NCBI GenBank assembly: GCA_963676095.1
Contig: OY781040.1
Location: 5,084,001-5,148,000 of the forward strand
Source of the DNA: G963676095 sp963676095
GTDB taxonomy: Bacteria > Bacteroidota > Bacteroidia > Bacteroidales > Prolixibacteraceae
Length of the DNA: 64,000 nt
Direction of reading: 5' to 3'
Of this stretch, positions 35,318 to 43,649 are shown piece after piece. The notes under the pieces were generated by a model that ran no database searches, was not told the DNA's origin, and saw nothing but the letters and a program-made list of their open reading frames with translations. Every line of letters begins with the position of its first letter. The stretch's first letter is position 1. The position numbers and the translations under genes were made by a program.

Positions 35318-36454
35318 TTATTTGTATAGCCCCTTTTTTTTCATTTCCTCAATTGATGAAGCGTAGTTGTCTTCGTGAATTTCTTGTTCCATTACCCATT
35401 TACAAAATTTTGCTATTCCTTGCTCAAAAGAATAATTTGGATAATAGTTTAGTACTGTTGATATCTTATTTAAATCTGCATAATTGTGTCTGATATCTCC
35501 AAGACGGTAGTTACCAGATATATCAATTTTTATATTGGAACCATAGTTCGTTCTTAAAGTTTCTGCCACAGTAATTACGTCAATGGGTTTGTTTGCTCCA
35601 ACATTAAACACGTTATAATTTGCTTCGTCCTTTTCCAATCCGAGAATTGTAGCATCAACAATATCATCAATATAAACAAAATCACGACTTTCTTTCCCGT
35701 CTTCAAAAATATTGATGTCATTTCCATTCCTAATCTGAGTGCTGAAGATGGAAAGTATGCCTGTATAAGGATTACTCAGTGACTGTCCCGGACCATATAC
35801 ATTTTGATATCTAAAGGCAACGGAAGGGATTTTTAAGGATTTACCTGTGTTAAGAACCATCTGTTCTTGGTTTTGCTTAGTAATGCCGTAAATTGAAGTT
35901 GGATGTATTTTACTATCCTCCGATGTAGGTAGCAAGTTCAGTGTTTGTTGGCAGTGAGGACACTTACATTCAAAATCTTTCCGTTGCAAATCTTCATCTT
36001 TTCGTTCCTCTGGATAAACGATGCCATGTTGATCACATTTATATTTACCCTCTCCATAGATTGCTCGAGATGAGGCTACAACAATTTTATTTATTGTATG
36101 CTTTTTATTTGTTAACAAATCAAGTAACAAAGCAGTTCCGCCAATATTAACATCGCAATATTTTTTTATCTCATACATTGATTGACCAGTACCTGTTTCT
36201 GCAGCCAAATGGATGATACCTTCTTGTCCACTTATTGCATCTTCAAGATCTTTTTGATTTGTAATATCTCCCTTAATAAACTCTACTTTATCTTTGATTG
36301 ATATATACAATGGAGATGTTTTTTTTGGGTTATCTCCATGAACTTGTTTGGACAAATTATCCAAAATACGAACTTTGTAGCCTTTTGCTATTAGTTTTAA
36401 TGTTAGGTTTGAACCGATAAAACCAGCACCACCAGTTACTAAAATGTTTTTCAT
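35318..36454 (-). CDS. NAD-dependent epimerase with Cys-rich insert, dTDP-L-rhamnose 4-epimerase-like
   Basis: 378 residues. Rossmann motif TGGAGFIGSN (7-16), SSRAIYGEGKYKCDQHG, then an insertion with the cysteine pattern KCD...FECKCPHCQQ (about 148-185), and TSIYGITKQNQEQ with the Tyr-x3-Lys pair. The inserted Cys residues (C-x-C-x2-C plus an earlier C) look like a metal knuckle, as seen in WbiB/Tll-type epimerases. Function is inferred from that resemblance; other sugar epimerases are possible. Confidence 0.72.
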   Translation of the reverse strand: MKNILVTGGAGFIGSNLTLKLIAKGYKVRILDNLSKQVHGDNPKKTSPLYISIKDKVEFIKGDITNQKDLEDAISGQEGIIHLAAETGTGQSMYEIKKYCDVNIGGTALLLDLLTNKKHTINKIVVASSRAIYGEGKYKCDQHGIVYPEERKDEDLQRKDFECKCPHCQQTLNLLPTSEDSKIHPTSIYGITKQNQEQMVLNTGKSLKIPSVAFRYQNVYGPGQSLSNPYTGILSIFSTQIRNGNDINIFEDGKESRDFVYIDDIVDATILGLEKDEANYNVFNVGANKPIDVITVAETLRTNYGSNIKIDISGNYRLGDIRHNYADLNKISTVLNYYPNYSFEQGIAKFCKWVMEQEIHEDNYASSIEEMKKKGLYK

Positions 36455-37077
36455 TTTTTATAGTTTATAAACGTTCCGTCGGGATTTGTCTTTTCCCATT
36501 GTTGAGTGTCGAAATTATATCTTTTTACTATTACTGCAGGTATTCCAGTTATTACAGAGTAGTCCTGATAATTTCCTTTGCATAATGATAGTGCCCCGAC
36601 TATACAATGCCGCCCAATAGTTGTTCCCGGAAGGATTACGCTATTCATTCCTATTAAACTATTTTCTCCTATATATATGGGAGCTGTCTCAATTTTTTGA
36701 TTTCGAGGGTTTATTGAGATGTCTTTATAGGGGTGAGTTATGTCAAATATTCCGACATTTGCAGTTATAGAAGTTCCTTTTTCAATTATAATTTCATCGG
36801 CACATGTTAAATGTAAATTTTGTTGTATTGATACTTCATCTTTAATTATTATTCGAGGATTAAATTTTATGTTTTGATAGTTTGTTACAGCTTCAATTCT
36901 TGCATTTCTTTCAATTAGAGATTTACCAAGTTCAATATGATTTTTCCCTACTATTTTGAGTGGTTTCCTAATATAGGCCCCCAATTTTATGTTTTTAAAA
37001 AAAAACATTTCTATTAAAAAGAAGAGGAATTTTCTTAATTTTTCTAGGCTATTATATTCTAATAAACGCGCTCCCAT
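36451..37077 (-). CDS. Left-handed beta-helix (hexapeptide) acyltransferase
   Basis: 208 residues with imperfect [LIV]-G-x4 hexapeptide repeats, e.g. NIKFNPRIIIKDEVSIQQ, then IYIGENSLIGMNSVILPGTT and IGRHCIVGALSLCKG. Similar to WbbJ/Maa-type O-acetyltransferases. Overlaps the neighbouring acyltransferase by 19 bp and the epimerase by 4 bp. Likely O-acetylates a sugar or its precursor. Confidence 0.8.
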   Translation of the reverse strand: MGARLLEYNSLEKLRKFLFFLIEMFFFKNIKLGAYIRKPLKIVGKNHIELGKSLIERNARIEAVTNYQNIKFNPRIIIKDEVSIQQNLHLTCADEIIIEKGTSITANVGIFDITHPYKDISINPRNQKIETAPIYIGENSLIGMNSVILPGTTIGRHCIVGALSLCKGNYQDYSVITGIPAVIVKRYNFDTQQWEKTNPDGTFINYKK

Positions 37078-37643
37078 TTTTTTTGTATTTGGTTATATTT
37101 TTTTATGACTTTGGCTGGATTGCCTACAGCAATGCAAAAATCTGGAATATCTTTAGTTACGACAGAATTTGCACCAATTACACAATTTTTACCAATATTG
37201 GCGCCTATTATGCATACATTTTCACCAATCCAAGAACCATAACCAATACTAACTGATTTTTTTTGCACAATAGATTGCTGTATTATTGGAAGAGAGGTAT
37301 CTTCATAACCATGAATATTATCCGATATATAAACTTTATCAGCAGTAAGCACTTTTTCTCCTATGATAATTTCATGAGTTGCATAAATATGATTGAAGTT
37401 TCCTATAACTGTTTCATCCCCAATTTTCAGTAATGGATTAAGATACCTGGTTAGAGGCATTGCCGCTAACCATGATTTGTATTGTATAAATACCTTTTGA
37501 CCGATAATTATGTTTTGTGTCCCATCTAACTTTAGTGGCCGATCAATGAATGAATGGGCTCCTAATTTTTGAAATCTTTTTTTGTTCAATATCCACCAAA
37601 ATAATCTCTTCAATTTTTTTATCAGTCTTATTAAAAGGTTCAT
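37059..37643 (-). CDS. Left-handed beta-helix (hexapeptide) acyltransferase
   Basis: 194 residues. Hexapeptide coils IIIGQKVFIQYKSWLAA, KIGDETVIGNFNHI, VSIGYGSWIGENVCIIGAN and IGKNCVIGANSVVTKDIP, ending in CIAVGNPAKVIKKYN, the usual C-terminal motif of this class. Paralogous to the adjacent gene but not a duplicate. Probably O-acetylates the glycan unit. Confidence 0.82.
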   Translation of the reverse strand: MNLLIRLIKKLKRLFWWILNKKRFQKLGAHSFIDRPLKLDGTQNIIIGQKVFIQYKSWLAAMPLTRYLNPLLKIGDETVIGNFNHIYATHEIIIGEKVLTADKVYISDNIHGYEDTSLPIIQQSIVQKKSVSIGYGSWIGENVCIIGANIGKNCVIGANSVVTKDIPDFCIAVGNPAKVIKKYNQIQKKWERVY

Positions 37644-39055
37644 TTTCCAATTATTTTACTTAAATCAATTTTATACAATTTGATATTTATAAAAATGTAA
37701 ACCATCAATATACCTACTTTTAGTAAAGAATTAATGAAAGAATAATTAATTCTTATGAGATAAAATAAAACGAATGTAAAAAGACAAAATAACAATAGGC
37801 TGATTATTTCTCTACCAATTTTCTTTTGCTTGAATCGAAGTCTAAAATATAAAATTAGATTCATAACTAAGAATGCTAATGCTGATGATATTGCTGCTGC
37901 ATAAACACCCCAATGTGGAATAAAAGCAATGTTAAATAAGATACTTGCAATAGCCCCAGTCATGGAAGCAATTCCAATAGCCTTAGTATTTTTTTCTGCT
38001 TGGAGTATACTTCCAAATATTACATTTGGGGCTGTCAATATTGCTCCGAGCATTATTATAGGTACTAACAAATAACCTTCATAATATTTTTCCGAAGCCA
38101 TAATTTTAAAAACTTCTTGACTAAATAAAGTAAATGCCATTGCACATGCAAAGACCACAAATAAAAATCGTGATTGTATTGTATCTATGAAATTCGGAAA
38201 TTCTGGCGTCCCGTATTTCTTGAATATCTCGGGTTCAATTGCCCTGTATCCACTTTGTATTATCATATTAAGGGAAAATGCAAGTGTATATGCAATATTG
38301 TAGATCCCAATTTGAGAAAGGTTCACAAATCTTTCTAATATGATTCGATCAGAGAAGCTGATTGCTAAATAGGCTATAGCACCCGGTATAAGGGGTAGTG
38401 AAAACTTAAGGCCTTCTTTGATTTGTTTGAGATTTAATCTAAAAATTGCTTCTTTGGACATTAGCGCCCAGTAGATAAAAAAGAATGGAATTAAGGAAAA
38501 CAATCTACCATAGTAATGTCCAATAATCCCCTTTTTTAAAACGACGATAAGTGTAAATGTGAGCCCAAATTGAAATAAGGTTCTACTTATCGTTAAAATG
38601 ATATAAAATCTGGCTTTTTGTTTAACTCTATATACAACTAATGGTATGATTGAAAAAACATCTAAAAAATTACTTATTAGTGCTAATTTGAAATATGGAT
38701 TCCATGGTACTTGCAAATTAGTACTTTTAATAATTGGCGGAAAGACTAAAAAGTATATACATATTAATGAAAGATTGAATATCCCGATAAATAAATAAAC
38801 ATTCCCAAGTAACAACTTTTGCTGAAAAACATCTTTTTTTTCAAAATAATTACGGATGACAAAAGAGTTTAAAGCTAGAGAACTCAAAATAAATAAAAAG
38901 ATTACCACTGAGTTTGTGTAACTAATTATTCCATAATCCTTAGGAGATAGATAATGTGTATAAATAGGAAGTAAAACAAATGAAATAATTTTAGGAACTA
39001 TTTCCCCTATGGCGTATATCGCTGTTTCTTTTAATAAGTTGTTTTTAATCATCAT
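37640..39055 (-). CDS. wzx: Wzx-type flippase
   Basis: 471 residues of the MATE/PST membrane fold, with about 12 to 14 hydrophobic segments, ending in a lysine-containing tail. IPFFFIYWALMS and SFSDRIILERFVN (the charged helix-loop seen in Wzx proteins) are visible. Flips the lipid-linked repeat unit to the periplasmic side. It is the first gene of the tightly overlapped AT-rich operon running down to 29966. Confidence 0.85.
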   Translation of the reverse strand: MMIKNNLLKETAIYAIGEIVPKIISFVLLPIYTHYLSPKDYGIISYTNSVVIFLFILSSLALNSFVIRNYFEKKDVFQQKLLLGNVYLFIGIFNLSLICIYFLVFPPIIKSTNLQVPWNPYFKLALISNFLDVFSIIPLVVYRVKQKARFYIILTISRTLFQFGLTFTLIVVLKKGIIGHYYGRLFSLIPFFFIYWALMSKEAIFRLNLKQIKEGLKFSLPLIPGAIAYLAISFSDRIILERFVNLSQIGIYNIAYTLAFSLNMIIQSGYRAIEPEIFKKYGTPEFPNFIDTIQSRFLFVVFACAMAFTLFSQEVFKIMASEKYYEGYLLVPIIMLGAILTAPNVIFGSILQAEKNTKAIGIASMTGAIASILFNIAFIPHWGVYAAAISSALAFLVMNLILYFRLRFKQKKIGREIISLLLFCLFTFVLFYLIRINYSFINSLLKVGILMVYIFINIKLYKIDLSKIIGK

Positions 39056-39281
39056 TTGAAATAGATTGGCTAATCGAGAATATATTGAAAATAATCCTTT
39101 TATATATAATATGAACTGAATTTTATATCTGAATTAGGATATTCAACTTAATCTTTATAGTCCACGCATAATAATATCATTACCATTGCCAACATTCTTT
39201 CTGATTAAACTGCTCGTTTCTTGATATTTGAAATTTATCTTTCATATTCCATACTTCGTAATTTTAATCTCGAACTTCAAT
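39056..39281. other. AT-rich gap upstream of wzx
   Basis: About 225 bp of AT-rich sequence; I see no gene or strong promoter box. Presumably an upstream region of the wzx operon. Confidence 0.4.
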
Positions 39282-39385
39282 CTAGCCCTTTCCTATAGCT
39301 CGGTAATCAAAACCAATAGTGTTCATCTTTTGTTGGTCAAAATATTCCTACCATCAAATACAAAAGTCGGTTTCAGCATTTTTTG
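39282..39385 (-). pseudogene. ugd 3' tail, copy a (frameshifted)
   Basis: About 33 codons ending in TAG reading MLKPTFVFDGRNIL then, one base shifted, DQQKMNTIGFDYRAIGKG. This is the C-terminal end of UDP-glucose 6-dehydrogenase (VFDGRN...GF...IG). Diverged from the three copies that follow. Confidence 0.78.
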
Positions 39386-39418
39386 AGTTTCAAATTCCAT
39401 GTTTCCCAGCTTACTGCT

Positions 39419-39530
39419 TTATCCTTTCCCAATACTTTTCAACTCAAAGCCGATAGCTGTTAATGCTTCACGATTGAGAATATCTCTTCCGTCGAACACT
39501 ATGGTGGGTTTTAATATTTGGCTGTGAATT
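39419..39530 (-). pseudogene. ugd 3' tail, copy b
   Basis: Reads SQILKPTIVFDGRDILNREA and then LTAIGFELKSIGKG with a TAA stop at 39419-39421. The frame matches the C-terminus of UDP-glucose 6-dehydrogenase. It is the beginning of a 306-bp unit that repeats at 39725. Confidence 0.85.
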
Positions 39531-39724
39531 TTTTGCTCCGGTAGTAGGGTTAAAGCCCCCACCAACTCCCCAAACGAGGGAGGGTTTTGTTGCCCCCTGA
39601 ATCCCCCAATCGGGGTACTTTTGGCCTGTGGTCGTCATCTTGCGGTTGATCATTTTCTAAACGTTTTGGTTTGACTGGGCGAGAGGCGATGAGTTTTAAG
39701 TTCCATGTTTCCCAGCTTACTGCT

Positions 39725-39836
39725 TTATCCTTTCCCAATACTTTTCAACTCAAAGCCGATAGCTGTTAATGCTTCACGATTGAGAATATCTCTTCCGTCG
39801 AACACTATGGTGGGTTTTAATATTTGGCTGTGAATT
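39725..39836 (-). pseudogene. ugd 3' tail, copy c
   Basis: Same sequence as copy b, second unit of the 306-bp repeat, with the TAA stop at 39725-39727. Confidence 0.85.
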
Positions 39837-40030
39837 TTTTGCTCCGGTAGTAGGGTTAAAGCCCCCACCAACTCCCCAAACGAGGGAGGGTTTTGTTGCC
39901 CCCTGAATCCCCCAATCGGGGTACTTTTGGCCTGTGGTCGTCATCTTGCGGTTGATCATTTTCTAAACGTTTTGGTTTGACTGGGCGAGAGGCGATGAGT
40001 TTTAAGTTCCAAGTTTCAAGTCTGACTGCT

Positions 40031-40140
40031 TTATCCTTTCCCAATGCTTTTCAACTCAAAGCCGATAGCTGTTAATGCTTCACGGTTGAGGATATTTCGT
40101 CCGTCAAACACAAAGGCGGATTTGAGCATTTTTAGATGAA
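40031..40140 (-). pseudogene. ugd 3' tail, copy d
   Basis: Reads MLKSAFVFDGRNILNREALT and then AIGFELKSIGKG, stop at 40031-40033. Slightly different from b and c (FVFDGRN rather than IVFDGRD). Nothing of the rest of ugd lies beyond it. Confidence 0.85.
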
Positions 40141-40178
40141 CTTTATTCAAATTTATGAATAGTCCAGATTAAGTTGAT

Positions 40179-40445
40179 TTACGGGAACTTTCGATATATT
40201 TTCCCCCTGGGAGCAAATGCCACAAAAATTATTGTGTTATCTTCAACGAAGAACCCGATACGATAGTTGCCTTTCCTGTATCGATAAGCATTATAGTGTC
40301 CCTTCAACTTCTTGATATTTGAAATTTCTTCCAGGTTTTTAGCCCGCTGGAATAATTGAATGGTTTGAAGGATGATCACGGCCAGCTTTTTATCCTTTGT
40401 TTTGGCAAGATCTTTTTCAAATCCTGCATGAAAAATAACTTTCAT
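40179..40445 (-). CDS. RelE/ParE-type toxin
   Basis: 88 residues. RelE-superfamily layout: N-terminal FHAGFEKDLAKTKDKKLAVI helix, then IKKLKGHYNAYRYRKGNYRI and GFFVEDNTIIFVAFAPRGKI, with the basic residues and R-x-Y/G-pattern expected of an mRNA interferase fold. Start overlaps the antitoxin stop by 4 bp. Probably a type II toxin. Confidence 0.85.
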   Translation of the reverse strand: MKVIFHAGFEKDLAKTKDKKLAVIILQTIQLFQRAKNLEEISNIKKLKGHYNAYRYRKGNYRIGFFVEDNTIIFVAFAPRGKIYRKFP

Positions 40446-40666
40446 TTGGTATATCCGGCTTGATCTTCGTTCAAAATATTTTGAATTGTTTTTAGTACTT
40501 CTTCTTTTTCAATATAAGGTGTTTCTTTGTTTTTTTCCATATCATTCAGAAGTTCTTCATCTAAATAATCATCGGTAGTTTTTATTTCGACCCCCAGCCT
40601 GTTGGCTAATTCAACAAAAAAGTTAAACTCTTTTTTGTCTTTTGGTTTAATAATTATTGAATCCAT
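40442..40666 (-). CDS. Antitoxin partner of the RelE-type toxin
   Basis: 74-residue acidic protein (KPKDKKEFNFFVELANRLGV near the N-terminus, then TTDDYLDEELLNDMEKNKET), with the small size and coupling expected of an antitoxin for RelE. No DNA-binding motif is evident, so the autoregulatory part is uncertain. Overlapped by the toxin gene start. Confidence 0.8.
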   Translation of the reverse strand: MDSIIIKPKDKKEFNFFVELANRLGVEIKTTDDYLDEELLNDMEKNKETPYIEKEEVLKTIQNILNEDQAGYTK

Positions 40667-40984
40667 TATTTTAACTTTTTATAAATTTACAAATTTGTTT
40701 GATTTTGGAGATACCCGGGTTTGCGGTTGCTATTGTTTAGTTTATATGTTCTTGCAGGAGAACCCCCCTCTCCAGTTGGAGGACTTGGGGCTTATGGTTG
40801 TTTTTGTGGGGTTGTGGATCATTGGGTCGACGTTTTTGTTTGCTCTGAGCCCGACGCCTTTTCCCTTTGGGGAGCGATTGGGAGAGGGGCAATAAGTTTC
40901 GAGTACCGGGAGCCGGATTCCAGGTGTCCGGTACTTGTGGCTGGATGGCAGATGTTACTGGTTTTGCCGACTGATCCTGATGAG
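40667..40984. other. Gene-poor stretch with GC-rich inverted elements
   Basis: Contains AACCCCCCTCTCCAGTTGGA and TTTGGGGAGCGATTGGGAGA-type elements similar to those in the ugd repeat. No gene supported; a 130-codon frame across the region is the degraded wHTH gene continuing into non-coding sequence. Confidence 0.5.
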
Positions 40985-41207
40985 TCATAAGCGAATGACA
41001 TGTATTGGCTTGGTACATTTTTTTATTACCGCTGTGGGCAGCCGTCATCAGTCCGGCCTTTTCCAGTCGGTTTAGCTCGATCCGGATGGCTTTGGTGGAT
41101 TCATTAAACTCGTCAGCCAGCCCCCGCATGTAGGCAGAGGTATTGTTTCAGATTAAGATCTTCATTATCAGGATTCGGGTTTGGGATTTAATGAGAGACT
41201 CGAGCAC
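40985..41207 (-). pseudogene. Degraded wHTH-nucleotidyltransferase gene, N-terminal remnant
   Basis: Begins at GTG 41205-41207 (VLESLIKSQTRI), loses frame near IMKILI, and resumes as MRGLADEFNESTKAIRIELN followed by RLEKAGLMTA and KKMYQAN. It matches the intact gene at 49467-50018 for about 70 residues and then stops. The nucleotidyltransferase half is absent. Confidence 0.8.
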
Positions 41208-41229
41208 GTGGAAATATAGATTGTACGAA

Positions 41230-41590
41230 TTACACGAAGTTGATAAGGCGTTTGTAGGTTAGGGACGGAGTTCCGAAGTTCACCAGTATTCCTAACATAA
41301 ACCCGGTTGATTTGAGATCGTTTATTACCTGCTTCATGTCGTGGTTCGAAATAAACTTTTCTGCTTTTATTCGAGAATGATTGAACGGAAACAAACAAAG
41401 TCTGCTTTATAAAATTGATTTAGTTTTCCACTGTTGTAATCTATCTGCAATAACTTTTCTCTTTCATAAAGAATCGACTGAGGAATGAATTCCTTTCCCA
41501 ATGCTTCCTTACATACTTTTTTAGGAAATTCTGCCCCCAATATCTGATGGACTTTCATACAGGCCTCCGATTATTTTATAGCTTTCGTCT
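41230..41590 (-). pseudogene. Degraded GxxExxY gene
   Basis: Pieces in two or three frames read KDESYKIIG, MKVHQILGAEFPKKVCKEAL, FYKADFVCFRSIILE, then IKAEKFISNHDMKQVINDLK and LVNFGTPSLTYKRLINFV before a stop at 41230. The order is that of GxxExxY proteins, whose intact relative in this window is at 45551-45922. At least two frameshifts. Confidence 0.78.
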
Positions 41591-41615
41591 TTTAATAGAA
41601 TAATCATCATTCATG

Positions 41616-42734
41616 TCATTCGGATGTTCGTTTCGGGTTGTTCCAGCGTTTTTTGATTTCAGTAAGAAATTTCCTCCCGAAAATAGTTCCTGTTCCAATA
41701 ATACCCCCCAGAAAGATCCAGATCACGAGAATAAGCGGCCGGTTTGGTTTTGATTTTTCGAGAGGGACAGATACCGGTTCGATGATGGTGAATACCGGCG
41801 TGTCTTCCTTGACCTGGATTTTTGCCTGTTCCAGTTGCTGTGCCAGCCCGGAATAGACATTGTAAATCAGCGTATAGTTATTCTGGAGCCGCTGGAGTTC
41901 GGTCTGGGCCGTAGCGGTGAATACATTCCGGTTTTTGTCCTGGAAGCCGGCCAGTTCATCCTGGGCCAGTTCATATTGTTTTTTTACTTCATCGTAACGT
42001 TGCTGAACAAAATCGAGGTTGGCCTTTGCCTTTTGAATTTTGAATTCAGTAATGTATTGCTGAAGCAGTTCCTGTGTTCGTTGGGCTAACTGTGCTGCAG
42101 GCAATGCTTCCGGCAAATTGCAGGAAATGGTGACATAGCCATCTTTATCGTTGTAATCAATGGTAACAAGATCTTTAATCCTTTTCTGGACATCCCGTTG
42201 ATCCATGGTAAGGGCAATGGGGCCATTATCCCCTCCCGGGGTTACCACCTCCTGGGGTTTCCCCTTTATCGCTTTCATGATCGTTCCGGGTAACCCGACC
42301 GTGTATTTTATGAATGGATTTGGCTTTTTATAACTGGTGTAATAATCGTAGAGGGAGATTGGCTGGCTGATATCTTTAAAGTTCAGCATCATCTTCATCA
42401 GGGAGAGCTGGAACGGGATGCTGGCCACGATTTGCGGATAGACCGTCGGGGTAATGTCGGATGTGCTGCCCATGTTCAGGTTAATGCCGGCCATCGATGC
42501 CAGCCCTGAAAGCCCGCCCAGTTTGGATTGGGCATCGGCTTCCTGGGGGACCAGGGTGGTGGAGGCCGTAAATTCCTTTGGGCTGAAGATTGCGATCAGT
42601 AACCCCAGAACAGCGCATATGCCTATTGTTTTAAACAAGGTACGTCGTCCGGCCCAGAAGGTCCGGGCCAGTTCGATCAGGTCGATCTCGTCTGAAGATG
42701 TGGTTGTCTTTTGCTTTTGTTGGTCGTTAGCCAT
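41616..42734 (-). CDS. wzz: Wzz/GumC-type chain-length determinant
   Basis: 372 residues. A membrane segment at about 35-52 (GICAVLGLLIAIFSP) followed by PKEFTASTTLVPQ, a long periplasmic coiled part (KANLDFVQQRYDEVKKQYEL...), and a second membrane segment near 332-350 (PLILVIWIFLGGIIGTGTIF). The PxxP-like PVSVPLEKSKPNRP motif precedes it. No kinase domain. Controls polymer length for the Wzx/Wzy route. Confidence 0.9.
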   Translation of the reverse strand: MANDQQKQKTTTSSDEIDLIELARTFWAGRRTLFKTIGICAVLGLLIAIFSPKEFTASTTLVPQEADAQSKLGGLSGLASMAGINLNMGSTSDITPTVYPQIVASIPFQLSLMKMMLNFKDISQPISLYDYYTSYKKPNPFIKYTVGLPGTIMKAIKGKPQEVVTPGGDNGPIALTMDQRDVQKRIKDLVTIDYNDKDGYVTISCNLPEALPAAQLAQRTQELLQQYITEFKIQKAKANLDFVQQRYDEVKKQYELAQDELAGFQDKNRNVFTATAQTELQRLQNNYTLIYNVYSGLAQQLEQAKIQVKEDTPVFTIIEPVSVPLEKSKPNRPLILVIWIFLGGIIGTGTIFGRKFLTEIKKRWNNPKRTSE

Positions 42735-42796
42735 TTCTTTGTAATTATAATTAGCTCTTATGGGCTTATTTTTGTTTGCTTATTAGCGGCTGGAAT

Positions 42797-43252
42797 TCAT
42801 TCGTTATTCAATTTTAGAATCTCATCGACTATATTATCCGCTATACGGAAATCAGTTAATAATAATTTATCAATAAGTGGCTTTACCTTGTCTATAATTG
42901 CCAATTGCTTTGCTTTGTGAATTACTCCAAGTGTACCTGTAATCTTAAACTTTAATCTGGTTGCCAATTTACGGGCTTTTAAATCATCAAGTAATAACAA
43001 CACTTCGTTATACTCTGCTGCCAGAGCAATCGCACTTGCTTCTCCATAATCAACTTGAGTTTCAAGAAAGTTCTGGTACTTCTTATCAGAAACGGGTTGT
43101 ATTTTAATCCAATCGGGTAAAGTCTCTCCAAACTCCTTTGCAATCTCAGGCGTAGTAATCAATTTACCGTATACTTTTTGCAAAAGATCAAATTCACCGA
43201 TCTTGTGAAAAAGTATCAAAATGCTAGTGTCTGAAATAACAATATCAGGCAT
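42797..43252 (-). CDS. PIN-like DUF3368 toxin
   Basis: 151 residues. PIN-like fold with VISDTSILILFHKIGEFDLL (N-terminal Asp region), GEASAIALAAEYNEVLLLLD (central Glu) and DDLKARKLATRL (acidic cluster). DUF3368 proteins pair with UPF0175, as here, with an 8-bp overlap. Expected to be an RNase, though not shown. Confidence 0.82.
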   Translation of the reverse strand: MPDIVISDTSILILFHKIGEFDLLQKVYGKLITTPEIAKEFGETLPDWIKIQPVSDKKYQNFLETQVDYGEASAIALAAEYNEVLLLLDDLKARKLATRLKFKITGTLGVIHKAKQLAIIDKVKPLIDKLLLTDFRIADNIVDEILKLNNE

Positions 43253-43478
43253 TTGCTATATCGGAATGTAAATCAGAGACCGAAGTGCTGAAAACTGAAA
43301 CTCCGTATTTCCCAAGCATTTCAATGAATGCTCTTTTTGACAATCCGACTATCTCTGCTGCTTGCCCGGCTGATAGTTTAGCATCTTCGTATAATTTCGC
43401 TGCAATTATCATTGAAAAATCGTAATCTTTCAAATCAATACTGTCCGGTATATGTAGCTGAATTGTTCTCATAATCAT
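43245..43478 (-). CDS. UPF0175 antitoxin-like protein
   Basis: 77 residues of UPF0175: IQLHIPDSIDLKDYDFSMII, AAKLYEDAKLSAGQAAEIVG (helix with the family's SxGQAAEIxG pattern) and LSKRAFIEMLGKYGVSVFS. Paired with the DUF3368 gene. Antitoxin role is inferred from this common pairing. Confidence 0.82.
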   Translation of the reverse strand: MIMRTIQLHIPDSIDLKDYDFSMIIAAKLYEDAKLSAGQAAEIVGLSKRAFIEMLGKYGVSVFSTSVSDLHSDIANA

Positions 43479-43649
43479 TTATTTCATGTGTGAATAACTT
43501 GTTTTTTTAATTGCCATATGACAATAACCCTGATAGAGTTGTTATTCTCATTTCCGGTTGGTGTTTGTTACATCATGGCTATTTCTTCAAAAATACGAAA
43601 TCATTATATCAATCTGTAATTTGGCACAGTATTTTCTACTTGCCACTAA

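Larger units (their letters stand above)
39419..40030 (-). repeat. 306-bp tandem repeat carrying the ugd tails (two full units)
   Basis: Units 39419-39724 and 39725-40030 are almost identical; a third begins at 40031 and stops after the tail. The spacer part holds a GC-rich inverted element (AACTCCCCAAACGAGGGAGG, CCCCCTGAATCCCCCAATCG) common in Bacteroidetes intergenic DNA. Small frames in it (61 and 62 codons) are not believed to be genes. Confidence 0.9.

Noticed and set aside
39468..39959. 61- and 62-codon frames repeated in the ugd-tail repeat
   Set aside because: They cover the GC-rich inverted spacer and the antisense of the ugd tails; identical copies are due to the 306-bp repeat.
40737..41129. 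130-codon gene after the RelE pair
   Set aside because: Only its first 40 codons match the wHTH regulator; the rest runs through GC-rich repeat sequence without similarity.
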